NCBI GenBank assembly: GCA_009377585.1
Contig: WHTS01000041.1
Span: forward strand, 1-46,580
Source of the DNA: Betaproteobacteria bacterium
Lineage (GTDB): Bacteria; Pseudomonadota; Gammaproteobacteria; Burkholderiales; WYBJ01
Direction: 5' to 3'
Length of the DNA: 46,580 nucleotides
Shown: one piece after another, positions 35,359-43,910 of the stretch
Numbering within the stretch: the stretch's first letter is position 1
Layout of the letters: each line of letters opens with the position of its first letter
Program-made: the position numbers and the translations under genes
The notes under the pieces: generated by a model
The model's input: the letters and a program-made list of their open reading frames with translations, nothing else
Told to the model about the DNA's origin: nothing
Databases searched by the model: none

Positions 35359-35431
35359 CTCCTCCGCACTTGGGAAAAAGGGCGACCGAGACAACCTAGC
35401 CGGTACAAACCTCGCCGCCGGGACCGATACT

Positions 35432-36202
35432 TTAGCTTTTCCGGGCGCGTCGCGACTTCGAACGTTCATTGGCCCTGACAACTAATCGTTCCTGGAACTC
35501 CAGTCGTTGAAGCTGTTTGATGGCGGCGTCACGTGTCGCAAGCGAGATCGTAGACGCTATCCTTTCGGCACGCTTCGCATCGCCCTTCCTGATTGCGTCG
35601 AGCAGAGTATCCCAGAGACGCGCTGATTCTCTGCGCCGCTCGCCGGCTGCTAAGGCGAGGCGCGTGTAACGACTGGTCTGCAGCGTAAGTGCCTGCAGCA
35701 TTGAACGTAACCAGCGGTTGCTCAAACTTTCGGTGAACGCACGATTTATGGAAAACGCCACAGTGGTGTACTCGCTCGCGCCGTCCGATGACCTTGCAAT
35801 CTCTCTCAACTTCGCGATAGGTCCTTCGACCTGCGCCACGAGGCTTGTGCGCCCGGGATCTTCAGCGAGCCATCGCGCACGCAGCCCCACGAGAGCCGCG
35901 CGTACCTGATAGATCTCCGTAACTTCACGGACAGTCAGGGCTGTGACTTCAGCGCCCCGGTACGGATGAATGACCACAAGGCCGGAATTTTGAAGGATAC
36001 GGAATGCATCCCGTACCGGCCCATGGCTGACACCAAATTCCCTGACTAGTGCCGCCTCGATAAGCCTTGCTCCTGGGCAGTAGCTGCCGGAAACAACGCG
36101 CTCCGCTAACGTCGCTGCAATCTTTTCCGGCAACGTCTGGGTCAGTTCAGAATTACGGGCGCCACTTGAAGCTTCAAATGTCGAAGACATGGTGCGGTGC
36201 AT
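35432..36202 (-). CDS. GntR-family transcriptional regulator, FadR/FCD subfamily, lacking metal-site histidines
   Basis: The 256-residue protein has an N-terminal winged helix-turn-helix (LIEAALVREFGVSHGPVRDAFRILQNSGLVVIHPYRGAEV) and an FCD-type helical domain (VREVTEIYQVRAALVGLRARWLAED). Positions that hold metal-binding His in classical FCD proteins are replaced: FTESLSNRWL instead of FH..L, and ESARLWDTLLDAI instead of EHR.LLDAI. Ligand recognition may thus be metal-free. The C-terminal tail is basic (RANERSKSRRARKS). It is divergent from the TauD-lyase-LeuCD-Bug operon starting at 36623, across a 420-bp region holding a TTGACA and AT-rich palindrome, so it most likely controls that operon. 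Confidence 0.88.
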   Translation of the reverse strand: MHRTMSSTFEASSGARNSELTQTLPEKIAATLAERVVSGSYCPGARLIEAALVREFGVSHGPVRDAFRILQNSGLVVIHPYRGAEVTALTVREVTEIYQVRAALVGLRARWLAEDPGRTSLVAQVEGPIAKLREIARSSDGASEYTTVAFSINRAFTESLSNRWLRSMLQALTLQTSRYTRLALAAGERRRESARLWDTLLDAIRKGDAKRAERIASTISLATRDAAIKQLQRLEFQERLVVRANERSKSRRARKS

Positions 36203-36499
36203 TTGATGGCATTAGTAGGATTTCCCGGGGAATTCGAGAAGAATTCGAACCTACGGCGAACGAAAAACGCTGCAAAGATTACTACAGCGGTCGAGAATTC
36301 GTCATCGCGCGCAACAACCGTGCAATAGTCGTTTACATCTTACGCGAACGTCATCGCCTTGCTCCACAGTATACGGAACGTACGACGAAAGGCGCGGAAT
36401 GCGCCTGCTTCTCGCGCATCGGGCGCATGCCGCAGTTTCTCGGATCGAACGCCGTATATGGAAACCTGTTGGTCCCTCGGCGCAGTCAGAAGATTTCTC

Positions 36500-36540
36500 T
36501 TGACAACCGGATTCATATCATCAATTATTAATAATATTAG
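36500..36540 (+). promoter_or_regulatory. Candidate promoter and operator of the 36.6-41.5 kb operon
   Basis: TTGACA at 36500-36505 is a consensus -35. Seventeen to eighteen bases on begins an AT-rich run, with the perfect 12-bp palindrome ATTATTAATAAT at 36524-36535 covering the expected -10 position. A dimeric regulator bound there would block polymerase. It lies ~90 bases upstream of the dioxygenase start. Confidence 0.5.
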
Positions 36541-36622
36541 GTGTGATCGAGACCCTGTTTGTAAATCCTCGCTTCTCACTCAGTAAGCTCCATGCCAAAC
36601 AACGAGAGAAAGATCGCCACGA

Positions 36623-37480
36623 GTGTGTGCTATTCAAGTAGTTCCTACGGACAAGCCTATCGCCGCCGATATCGTCGGTGTTGATCTTTCAAAGCCGTTG
36701 ACGGAAGAAGAGTTCCAGGCAATTCACGATGCTTGGATGGACCGGCAGGTGCTGCGCTTTCGTGGACAGACGCTCACTAAGGATCAATTGCTTGCATTCA
36801 GCAGCCGTTTCGGCGAGCTCGACAAGGCGCCCATCAATATCAAGGGGAAGCCATGGATCGCCGGATATCCCCATATCGCCGTAATGTCGAACATCATGGA
36901 AGACGGGCAGCCCGTCGGCAGCCTTGGCTACGGTGAAGCGGTTTGGCATACGGATATGTCGTACAACGAGATCACCGCCTCTGGCGCGCTCCTGTATGCG
37001 CTCGAAGTCACTGAGAGTGGTGGTGAGACCGCCTTTCTAAGTATGTACCATGCTTTTGAAACACTGCCCGCCGATCTGAAGGCGCAGATCTACGGTAAAC
37101 AAATCAAGCACGATGCGAGCCGCAACAGCGCGGGGGAACTACGGAAAGGCTACAAGGAAGTGATTGATCCGCGCGAAGCACCCGGCGCGATGCATCCGAT
37201 CATCATTCGTCACCCGGTAACGCAACGCCATGCGCTCTTCCTCGGGCGCAGGCCTAACGCGTATGTAGTCGGCCTGGCTCTTGAAGCGAGCGAAGCATTG
37301 CTCACCCGCTTATGGGCTCACGCGATACAAGAAGGCTACGCGTGGTTTCAAAAGTGGAGCATCGGTGACCTCTTGATCTGGGACAACCGTTGCGCGATGC
37401 ACAAACGCACCGCTTTTGATCCCATCGAAAGGCGCTTAATGTTGCGTACCCAAATCAAAGGCGCCAAGCCCAAGGTTTAA
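36623..37480 (+). CDS. TauD/TfdA-family Fe(II)/2-oxoglutarate-dependent dioxygenase
   Basis: The 285-residue enzyme starts at GTG 36623 (VCAIQVVPTDKPIAADIVGVDLSKPLTEEEF, the standard TauD N-terminus). Fe ligands are H109 and D111 in VWHTDMSY and H260 in DNRCAMHKRTAF; R275 in RRLMLRTQIKG binds 2-oxoglutarate. Full TauD length (~285) with all motifs. It differs in family branch from the 359-residue enzyme at 5485. As the first gene of an operon with an aconitase-type hydratase and C-C lyase, it may hydroxylate the starting compound and make it accessible to those enzymes. No sulfonate-uptake genes are nearby, so taurine is not a likely substrate. Confidence 0.9.
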   Translation: MCAIQVVPTDKPIAADIVGVDLSKPLTEEEFQAIHDAWMDRQVLRFRGQTLTKDQLLAFSSRFGELDKAPINIKGKPWIAGYPHIAVMSNIMEDGQPVGSLGYGEAVWHTDMSYNEITASGALLYALEVTESGGETAFLSMYHAFETLPADLKAQIYGKQIKHDASRNSAGELRKGYKEVIDPREAPGAMHPIIIRHPVTQRHALFLGRRPNAYVVGLALEASEALLTRLWAHAIQEGYAWFQKWSIGDLLIWDNRCAMHKRTAFDPIERRLMLRTQIKGAKPKV

Positions 37481-37564
37481 GGGGGAGGGAACCACTCAAG
37501 GTTCGAGGCAAGCCAGATGCTTTCGATTACCGGCTCGAATAGTGCACCACTCTGAGGACCCACC

Positions 37565-38461
37565 ATGGATCGCCCCACAACGAGACTTCGTAGTCTGATT
37601 GAATCCGAAAAACTTCTTATTGCGCCAGGCGTCGCAGACTGTCTGAATGCGCGCATCGCGGCGGCCGAGGGATTTGACGCGATCTACATGACAGGGAGCG
37701 GAACTGCAGCGGTTCGCCTTGGAACGCCAGACATAGGACTCTTGACGATGACCGAGATGGTGGACAACGCACAACGCATCGCAGAAGCGTCCCAGATGCC
37801 CGTAATCGCAGATGCGGATACAGGATACGGTGGTCCGCTGAACGTCCAACGCACGATCCGGGCTTACGAACGGGCCGGTGTTGCGGCTGTTCACATCGAA
37901 GATCAACAATGGCCTAAGCGATGCGGCCATTACGCTGGAAAGACGCTGGTACCTGTTGAGGAAATGGTATCGAAGATCAAGGCAGCAGTTGACGCGAGAA
38001 GCGATAGCGATTTTGCAATTATTGCTAGGACTGACGCCTATTCCGTAGAAGGCTTTGAGCAGGCAATCGAGCGCGGGAGGCATTATCAAGAGGCAGGCGC
38101 AGATATCTTGTTTATCGAGGAACTCCGTACGACAGAGCAGTTGGCGCAGGTGCCAGCGACTTTTCGCGTTCCCACTCTGTTCAACATGGCGGGGAGCGGC
38201 AAGACGCCGTTTTTAACAGGCGATGAGATTCAGAAACTGGGTTTCAAAATTGCGATCTACCCCAATTTCCTTCTGCTGGCAGGAATACGCGCGTCCCAAC
38301 GCGTATTGCATGAGTTAAAGAAAGGCGCGTCCGTCGAGTGCCTGAAGGACCACCTTGCTGGCTGGGCCGAGCGCCACGAATTGCTAGGTATCTCAAGAAT
38401 GCGGGAGCTCGAGGAACGCTATGGCGTCGACGACAAAAGTCGCGTCGGACTGGAGTCTTGA
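37565..38461 (+). CDS. Isocitrate lyase/PEP mutase superfamily C-C lyase (2,3-dimethylmalate lyase-like)
   Basis: The 298-residue protein has VIADADTGYGGPLNV (Asp83, Asp85), HIEDQQWPKRCGHYAGK (Glu112, Asp113, Cys120) and IIARTDAYSVEGFEQAIERG, so the catalytic apparatus of Cys-dependent 2-methylisocitrate/2,3-dimethylmalate lyases is complete. It lies two bases before a LeuC-like gene and LeuD follows, the same enzyme pairing as dimethylmaleate hydratase (DmdAB) plus dimethylmalate lyase in nicotinate-degrading Eubacterium. The expected products would be pyruvate plus a short acid. Substrate specificity (methylisocitrate, dimethylmalate, other alkyl malates) cannot be fixed by reading. Confidence 0.88.
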   Translation: MDRPTTRLRSLIESEKLLIAPGVADCLNARIAAAEGFDAIYMTGSGTAAVRLGTPDIGLLTMTEMVDNAQRIAEASQMPVIADADTGYGGPLNVQRTIRAYERAGVAAVHIEDQQWPKRCGHYAGKTLVPVEEMVSKIKAAVDARSDSDFAIIARTDAYSVEGFEQAIERGRHYQEAGADILFIEELRTTEQLAQVPATFRVPTLFNMAGSGKTPFLTGDEIQKLGFKIAIYPNFLLLAGIRASQRVLHELKKGASVECLKDHLAGWAERHELLGISRMRELEERYGVDDKSRVGLES

Positions 38462-38462
38462 C

Positions 38463-39872
38463 ATGACTGGACCGATCTGCATTTTCGACAAGATTTGGAA
38501 GTCTCACACAATCGTCGAGGATGACGGCGGCCAGACGTTGCTTTATGTCGACTGGCTTATGGTAAGCGAAGGGTCCTTTCACGCATTTGACGTGATGAAT
38601 TCGCAAGGCTTTCGTGTGCGGCGGCCTCGGCAAGTGATTGCCACGATAGACCATTACACAGCGAGTGCGGGGCCGCGCATGGACGATGTTGCCGACGACG
38701 AGCGTCGTAACGTGATTCGTATGCTCGAGCGCAACGTCGATGAGTCCAGCATCACGCTGTTTGGCTTGCAAAACAAATACCGCGGGATTCAGCATCTCGT
38801 CGGCCCGGAGCAAGGTTTAACCCAACCGGGCGTCGTTGTTCTATGCAGCGATTCGCATACCTCAACGCAGGGTGCGATGGGGGCGCTTGCGTTCGGGATC
38901 GGTGGCGAACTGGCTCACGTACTTGCAACGCAGACGATTTGGCAACGTAAGCCACGCACAATGCGTGTGCTAGTCGATGGTAAGCGTCCTCTCGGCGTAT
39001 CGGCGAAGGACGTGATTTTGTCGATTGTCGCGAAACTGGGCCATGGCGGTGCGCTGCGGCACGCAATAGAGTATGACGGTGAAGCGATCCGCGAGATGTC
39101 AGTGGAGGAGCGGATGACGGTTTGCAACATGTCGATCGAGGCCGGGGCGCGGCTAGGCATTATTGGGCCAGACGATAAGACCTTTGCTTACGCAACAAAT
39201 CGTCCATATTCACCGAAGGCCGGCGCTGCGATGGATGCAGCCCTCACTTACTGGAAGACCTTGCCAACCGACACGGGCGCAAAGTTCGACCAGGAGGTGC
39301 ATGTCGACGCCGCCGCGCTCGCGCCAATGGTGACTTGGGGGAACAGTCCCGAAAACGCATCCCCGATTGATGGCGTTGTGCCGGACCCGGCGTCGGAAAG
39401 AGATCCGCAAAAGCGCGCTGCCATGGAGCGTTCATTGGAGTATATGGGGCTCAAACCCGGTACCCGCTTGCTGGATGTACGCATCGACCAAGTGTTCATC
39501 GGATCGTGCACGAACAGCCGCATCGAGGACTTACGGGCCGCTGCCGCAATTGCTCGCGGCCGGAGGGCCATCGTTCCGGCGCTCGTCGTACCCGGTTCCA
39601 CGCAAGTGAAGTTGAAGGCTGAAGCGGAAGGGCTTGATCGCGTATTTCGCAGCGCGGGCTTTACCTGGGGCGAGGCGGGATGCTCGATGTGCGTGGGCAT
39701 GAACGGCGACAACGTGCCAGAAGGGAAGCGGTGCGCTTCAACTTCCAACCGAAACTTCCGCGGACGCCAAGGTAAGGGTAGTCGCACGCATTTGGTCGGA
39801 CCGGAAATGGCAGTGGCGGCCGCCATCACTGGCCGTCTCGCTGACGTTCGTGAGTTCGCGAAGGAGTCCTAG
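38463..39872 (+). CDS. LeuC-like aconitase-family hydro-lyase large subunit
   Basis: The 469-residue protein has the [4Fe-4S] cysteines of isopropylmalate isomerase/homoaconitase large subunits: C349 in FIGSCTNSRIEDL, C407 and C410 in GEAGCSMCVGMNGD, plus the SDSHTSTQGAMGALAFGIG active-site block (residues 129-147) and TIDHYTAS. It (de)hydrates a substituted malate or maleate with the small subunit encoded next. It is more divergent than housekeeping LeuC (long N-terminal variation, DHYTASAGPRMDDVAD), and no leuA/leuB occurs, so leucine synthesis is unlikely. ATG 38463 is one base after the lyase stop. Confidence 0.9.
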   Translation: MTGPICIFDKIWKSHTIVEDDGGQTLLYVDWLMVSEGSFHAFDVMNSQGFRVRRPRQVIATIDHYTASAGPRMDDVADDERRNVIRMLERNVDESSITLFGLQNKYRGIQHLVGPEQGLTQPGVVVLCSDSHTSTQGAMGALAFGIGGELAHVLATQTIWQRKPRTMRVLVDGKRPLGVSAKDVILSIVAKLGHGGALRHAIEYDGEAIREMSVEERMTVCNMSIEAGARLGIIGPDDKTFAYATNRPYSPKAGAAMDAALTYWKTLPTDTGAKFDQEVHVDAAALAPMVTWGNSPENASPIDGVVPDPASERDPQKRAAMERSLEYMGLKPGTRLLDVRIDQVFIGSCTNSRIEDLRAAAAIARGRRAIVPALVVPGSTQVKLKAEAEGLDRVFRSAGFTWGEAGCSMCVGMNGDNVPEGKRCASTSNRNFRGRQGKGSRTHLVGPEMAVAAAITGRLADVREFAKES

Positions 39873-40505
39873 ATGGACAGGTTTACACGGCTGACAGCCG
39901 TCGCGGTGCCAATCGACATGGACAATGTAGACAATGACCAGGTCTTTCCGGCCCGCCTAATGCGCAAATCGCGCCGGGACGGTGGATACGGGCGCTGGCT
40001 GTTTCACGATCTCAGATTCAATGAAGACGGCGGTGAGACGCCTGATTTTGTTCTGAACCGATCAGCATACCGTAAGGCTAAAATTATCGTGGCTGCGCAC
40101 AATTACGCATGCGGCTCATCACGAATTGGAGCCGTATATACCCATTACGACTACGGAATTCGCGTCGTCGTTGCAACGAGCTTCGGTGATGTTTTCTTCA
40201 ATAACTGTTTCAAGAATGGGATTTTGCCGGTGCGACTCCCCTCTGAAACGACTGCAGCTCTGCGCAAGCAGTTGCACCAAGAGCCCGGCGCGACGCTCAC
40301 GGTCGATCTCGAACAACAGCTCGTAACAGACGTGGCGGGGATCGCCCACCCGTTTGAAGTCGATAGCTTTGGAAAGCGCTGCCTCCTTGAAGGACTTAGC
40401 GATATCGCGCTCACACTGGAGCGGGAGCGCGATATCGCCGCATTCGAAGCACGCCATCGCAGAGCATTCCATTGGTTATCGTCGGAGCAAGGTGAGCAAG
40501 CATGA
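39873..40505 (+). CDS. LeuD-like aconitase-family hydro-lyase small subunit
   Basis: The 210-residue swivelling domain protein starts directly after the LeuC stop (no gap). Blocks seen: IDMDNVDNDQVFPARLMRKSRRDGGYGRWLF, NYACGSSRIGAVYTHYDYGIRVVVATSFGDVFFNNCFKNGILPVRL. The usual substrate-loop GSSREHA reads GSSRIGA, so recognition of the gamma-group probably differs from isopropylmalate. It completes the two-subunit hydratase with the preceding gene, and its stop overlaps the start of the Bug gene by four bases (ATGA), linking transport and enzyme expression. Confidence 0.9.
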   Translation: MDRFTRLTAVAVPIDMDNVDNDQVFPARLMRKSRRDGGYGRWLFHDLRFNEDGGETPDFVLNRSAYRKAKIIVAAHNYACGSSRIGAVYTHYDYGIRVVVATSFGDVFFNNCFKNGILPVRLPSETTAALRKQLHQEPGATLTVDLEQQLVTDVAGIAHPFEVDSFGKRCLLEGLSDIALTLERERDIAAFEARHRRAFHWLSSEQGEQA

Positions 40506-41470
40506 ATAGATTGAAGGTGATGTCAGTTCTTGTGAGTCTCGTGGCGTTGCCGCTGTGCGCGCACTCCGAGGGATATCCGGAGAGGCCGATTCGGCTCGTC
40601 GTGGCAACCGGTTCCGGTGGAACAGCCGACTTGGTCGCACGGCTGATCGGCCAGAAGTTGACTGAGACATTAGGACAGCAAGTTATCATTGACAATCGGC
40701 CCGGCGCTGGCGGCGTGATCGGTATGAACACTGTCGCGCGAGCGAACCCGGACGGTTACACGCTTTTGCTCAGCACCCCATCCTTCACTACGGCGCCCGC
40801 GTTGCCTCCCGATAGCGGGTTGCCATTTGACCCCATTGCGGATTTTTCGCCAATTACGCAAACGGCATCGCAACCGTATGTGCTCGTTGTGAACCCGACT
40901 TTAGGCGTCCGTTCAGTGAAGGAACTTATTCATGTGGCGCGCGCGCGGCCCGGTCAGATTAACTTTAGTTCTTCTGGTGTTGGGGCGGGGTCACATTTAG
41001 TGGCTGAACTATTCAAGGTGATGGCGTCGATTGATGTGGTCCACGTTCCTTATAAGGGCAGCGCCGCCGCCTTGGTTGATACGGTATCTGGTCAGGTTCA
41101 GATGATGTTCACCGGTACGCTGTCCGGCCTGCCCGTAGTGAAAAGCGGAAAGCTGCGAGCGCTAGGCGTCACAACGGTAAAGCGCTCGCGCTTACTTCCC
41201 GATGTGCCGGCAATCGCTGAGGCTGTGCCGGGCTATGACACGACCTCATGGTCAGGTGTTCTTGCGCCGGCGGGAACACCAAAAAGCATAGTGCAAAGCC
41301 TCAATAAGCAAATTGTATCTATCCTGCAAATGGAACCTGTAGTTGACCGTTTGGCCTCCAACGGCAGTGAGCCTCTTACAGGTACCCCGGAGGAGTTCTC
41401 GGATTTCATACGCTCTGACATCGCAAAATGGAAGAAGCTAGTCAAGGATGCGGGAATTAAGCGGCACTGA
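40502..41470 (+). CDS. Bug/TctC-family TTT substrate-binding protein
   Basis: The 322-residue periplasmic protein begins MNRLKVMSVLVSLVALPLCA (signal peptide), then YPERPIRLVVATGSGGTADLVARLIGQ, VIIDNRPGAGGVIG, NPDGYTLLLST, INFSSSGVGAGSHLVAELF, HVPYKGSAAALVDTVSG and VPAIAEAVPGYDTTSWSG. Start overlaps the LeuD-like stop. As the last gene of the operon with the dioxygenase, lyase and hydratase, its ligand is probably the carboxylate they degrade. Immediately downstream is the dihydroxyphthalate decarboxylase-like fragment, the same gene order as the broken pair at 0.25-1.6 kb. Confidence 0.92.
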   Translation: MNRLKVMSVLVSLVALPLCAHSEGYPERPIRLVVATGSGGTADLVARLIGQKLTETLGQQVIIDNRPGAGGVIGMNTVARANPDGYTLLLSTPSFTTAPALPPDSGLPFDPIADFSPITQTASQPYVLVVNPTLGVRSVKELIHVARARPGQINFSSSGVGAGSHLVAELFKVMASIDVVHVPYKGSAAALVDTVSGQVQMMFTGTLSGLPVVKSGKLRALGVTTVKRSRLLPDVPAIAEAVPGYDTTSWSGVLAPAGTPKSIVQSLNKQIVSILQMEPVVDRLASNGSEPLTGTPEEFSDFIRSDIAKWKKLVKDAGIKRH

Positions 41471-41545
41471 TGCTGAAGGCCAGTGCGTGCGCCAGGGGTA
41501 ATGAGGTGCGTGCAGGATCGAGGCTGGGGGCATTCGTCGAAGTGT

Positions 41546-41848
41546 GTGCGGCGGGAAGTCTATCAACGTGATCCCGACGTATTGCGTAGGCTTTTCAATG
41601 CGCTCGAGAGTTCCAAGCGGCGCTGGCAGGCGAATCGGAAGCAGCTAGCGGACCTCACTCCTTGGACGTTGGCTGAGATCGAGGACACTACGAGCCTCTT
41701 CGGGGAAGATTAGTCCCCTTACGGCATCGAGCAGAACCTGAAGGTGATTCAGATGCTATGCGACGAGCAGCTTGCACAGGGGCTGGTCTCCAAACGGCAA
41801 GACGGCGGGCAGGTTTTCCCGGAGTTCGAGGCTTCGCTCGCCGGCTGA
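41546..41848 (+). pseudogene. 4,5-dihydroxyphthalate decarboxylase-like C-terminal fragment with amber stop
   Basis: About 100 codons (VRREVYQRDPDVLRRLFNAL ... FPEFEASLAG) are nearly identical to the end of the gene at 256-1204. The 5' two-thirds is absent. TAG at 41711 replaces the TGG (W) of GEDWSPYG in the other copy, a G-to-A change. Its VYQRDPDVLRR junction is in frame and shows what the left copy lost. It is certainly non-functional alone and is part of the long inverted repeat. Confidence 0.85.
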
Positions 41849-41920
41849 CCGAAGTGGCACGTCCGTTCCCGTTCCCAGTTAGGGCCCGAGATAAACAATC
41901 ACACGAGCTGCTGGGCTGGT
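41546..41920 (+). repeat. Inverted repeat, right copy (pairs with 186-560)
   Basis: See the left copy at 186-560. Homology ends at 41920, exactly where the IS21-type end starts, suggesting that the IS21 element inserted into or next to this repeat after duplication. Confidence 0.85.
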
Positions 41921-42186
41921 GCGCGTTCCGGACCATGACGGACACGATTCCGGTCTGATGGCGGACAGCGTTCGGCGTCATGGCGGACAGCATTCCGATT
42001 TGATGGCGGACACTTTTTGGGTCGCTCCGGAATGCTGTCCGCCATGATTCCGGAACGGCTCGGTCGATAGCCGTTGTCGAACTTCCCCGAGGCTCGAAGC
42101 CCTCGACGCAAGTCTTTCTGATTTCTGATCGCCACCCTTCGCCCTTTTTCTCGGGGAGCGAAGCGGTGGCCCAACAGAGGCTTGCG
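41921..42186 (+). repeat. IS21-type left end, copy A
   Basis: This is a ~266-bp segment with several spaced copies of (A/T)GGCGGACA-type repeats and an inverted GTCCGCCATGATTCCGG, the usual transposase-binding repeats of IS21 ends, followed by CAACAGAGGCTTGCG and the istA start at 42187. It is nearly identical to 46214-46426 in the same orientation; copy B lacks about 50 bp of repeats. Confidence 0.8.
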
Positions 42187-42973
42187 ATGCGTAAGATCAA
42201 AGAGATTCTTCGGCTACGCCTACTGGGCGGGATCGTCGGCGCCCGACGTATCGGGTTGGCGGTGGGCTGCGGCAAGACCGCGGTGGCCGAGTGCCTGCGC
42301 CGGGCGCTCGCCGCCGGGCTCACGGACTGGGTGGCCGTCGAGGCGCTCGACGAGCCGACTCTCGACCAACGCCTGTATCCAGCCAAGTCGGGGGGTAGGC
42401 TGGCGCGTCAGCGCCCGTTTGCCCGACTGGGGGCGAATCCGCGAGGAGTTGGCGCGCCGCGACCACCAGGTGACGGTGGCGCTGCTATGGACCGAGTACA
42501 AGGCCGAGCATCCCGACGGCTACCAGTACTCGCAGTTCGCCGAGCTGTACCGACAGTACGAGAAGCGCCTGTCGGTGGTGCTGCGCCAGAACCACGCCCC
42601 CGGCGAGCGCAGCTTCGTCGACTATTGCGACGGCATCGCGATCACCGATCCGGTCAGCGGCGCGAAGGTGTCCACGGAACTGTTCGTCGGCGAACTGGGG
42701 GCGAGCTCGTACACCTTCGCGATGGCGAGCCTGTCGCAGGAGCTGCCGGCGTGGCTGGACAGCCACGTGCGCATGTACGAGCACTTCGGCGGTGTTCCGG
42801 CGCTGACCATCCCCGATAACCTTCGCTCGGGGGTCAATCGCGCCGATCGCTACGAACCCGAGATCAATCCCTCATACGAGGAACTGGCCCGGCACTACGG
42901 CACCTGCGTGATGCCCGCTCGGGTGCGCAAGCCCCGCGACAAGGCGTACGCATCAGACTGTCTCCTGTGTTGA
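42187..42973 (+). pseudogene. istA: IS21-family transposase IstA, frameshifted and truncated
   Basis: The N-terminal helix-turn-helix (RKIKEILRLRLLGGIVGARRIGLAVGCGKTAVAECLRRA) is in one frame; after a six-G run near 42390-42396 the frame shifts to LPDWGRIREELARRDHQVTVALLWTEYKAEHPDGYQYSQF, then ERSFVDYCDGIAI (first catalytic Asp) and HFGGVPALTIPDNLRSGVNRA (second Asp). It ends at RVRKPRDKA, where IstA normally continues another ~200 residues; a foreign 9-residue tail follows. No istB is present, so this copy cannot transpose by itself. Confidence 0.85.
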
Positions 42974-43222
42974 CGATTGAGCAGGGATTAGGGCGGGCGG
43001 CCGCGGCCGGTATCGACCGCCCTCGCCCTTGACGAAGGTCGCGCCGTCTAGCGGAGCATACAGACACCGCTCACCGTTGCCATGGCGCTCGCGAGGTAAC
43101 ACGCCGTGTGCACCGAGGTTGTGGACCTGGGTCACGCACACACCAATCGCGCGCGCCATTTCCGCGGCGGTCAGGTACCGCCGGCCGTACCTGTTCGTGA
43201 TGACGCTGAAGTTCTCGGGCAC
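42953..43222 (-). pseudogene. Helix-turn-helix DNA-binding fragment (recombinase/transposase-associated)
   Basis: About 90 residues contain YGRRYLTAAEMARAIGVCVTQVHNLGAHG, a MerR/excisionase-like helix-turn-helix, followed by LPRERHGNGERCLYAPLDGA, which resembles C-terminal modules of site-specific recombinases. The frame stays open upstream of its GTG, so the start is uncertain and it is probably a broken end. It abuts the truncated istA on one side and an IS66 fragment on the other. Confidence 0.4.
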
Positions 43223-43259
43223 CGCCTGTAGGGGTGCTCCAGGGTCCGGTGCGGTACGC

Positions 43260-43547
43260 TCAGAGGTAGGCAGTCGCGGTGCGCCCGGTGCCGGGATCGA
43301 GCGCCGGCACGGTGGTCTCGTCGGCGTGCAGGATCGGCTCCGCGTGCAGGTGCTTGATCAGCCGCTCGACCAGCGGCTCGATGAGCACCTCGAGTTGCCC
43401 GAGCCAACCAGCCAGTGTGGAGCGTCGAAGGGCCACGCCGAGCCGTGCGCATTGGCTCTCCTGGCGGTACAGCGGCTGGTGATCGAGGAATTTGCTGATC
43501 GCCACATGGGCAAGCAATCCCGGCGCCGGCACGCCTTTGTCGATCGG
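43260..43547 (-). pseudogene. IS66-family transposase (TnpC) internal fragment
   Basis: The 95 residues PIDKGVPAPGLLAHVAISKF... through HQPLYRQESQCARLGVALRR, STLAGWLGQLEVLIEPLVERL and ILHADETTVPALDPGTGRTATAYL are the IS66 core, including the first catalytic DE (ADET). Both ends are missing: it starts inside a carboxymuconolactone decarboxylase reading frame and stops right after TAYL, where IS66 continues with W.Y.RD. It is fused in frame to the preceding gene, making a chimeric ORF. Confidence 0.8.
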
Positions 43548-43910
43548 CTGCGCGAAAAGCAGCGAATCGAGAGCGGACTGCGCAACGCCCGCCTTGATCG
43601 CGAGTGGCGCATGCATCACCCATTCAAACTGATTGCTGGTGTGGCGCGCGACGGCGCAGGTGACGAGCTCGCGTACGTCGGCGGGCAAGACACTATCGAA
43701 GCGCAGGTACTCGCCCGTCCTCGCAACGCAATCGAGCAGCTTCGGGCTGCGCAGCAGCGGCAGGAACGGCCCGTAGACGCCCTTGCGCGGGCCGTCGGTC
43801 AGCGCCTGCTCGCCGGCTCGCTGCGCATCATTCATTGCATCGGCGGAAAGCATCGGGAGCCGCTCGCGCGCGTCCGGCGCGAAACCTTGCTTGACGGCAT
43901 CAGCTGGCAT
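43548..43910 (-). pseudogene. Carboxymuconolactone decarboxylase-like protein, 3' end replaced by IS66
   Basis: ATG 43910 with AAGGAG upstream begins MPADAVKQGFAPDARERLPM and continues with GPRKGVYGPFLPLLRSPKLL, GEYLRFDSVLPADVRELVTCAVARHTSNQFEWVMHAPLAI, the AhpD/CMD fold with the E..C..H pattern (TCAVARH, EWVMH). The last ~15-30 residues are replaced by the IS66 fragment. CMD-like enzymes act on gamma-carboxymuconolactone in protocatechuate degradation or as AhpD-type peroxidases; orphan copies are common. Most of the catalytic core survives, so partial function cannot be excluded. Confidence 0.75.

Noticed and set aside
36067-36531. 154-codon plus-strand frame upstream of the TauD/TfdA operon
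   Set aside because: Overlaps the GntR gene on the other strand, has odd composition and no domain; the region is better read as promoter DNA.
41711-41713. TAG in the second decarboxylase-like copy as a recoded codon
   Set aside because: The gene lacks its first two-thirds, so a stop in a dead fragment needs no special explanation.
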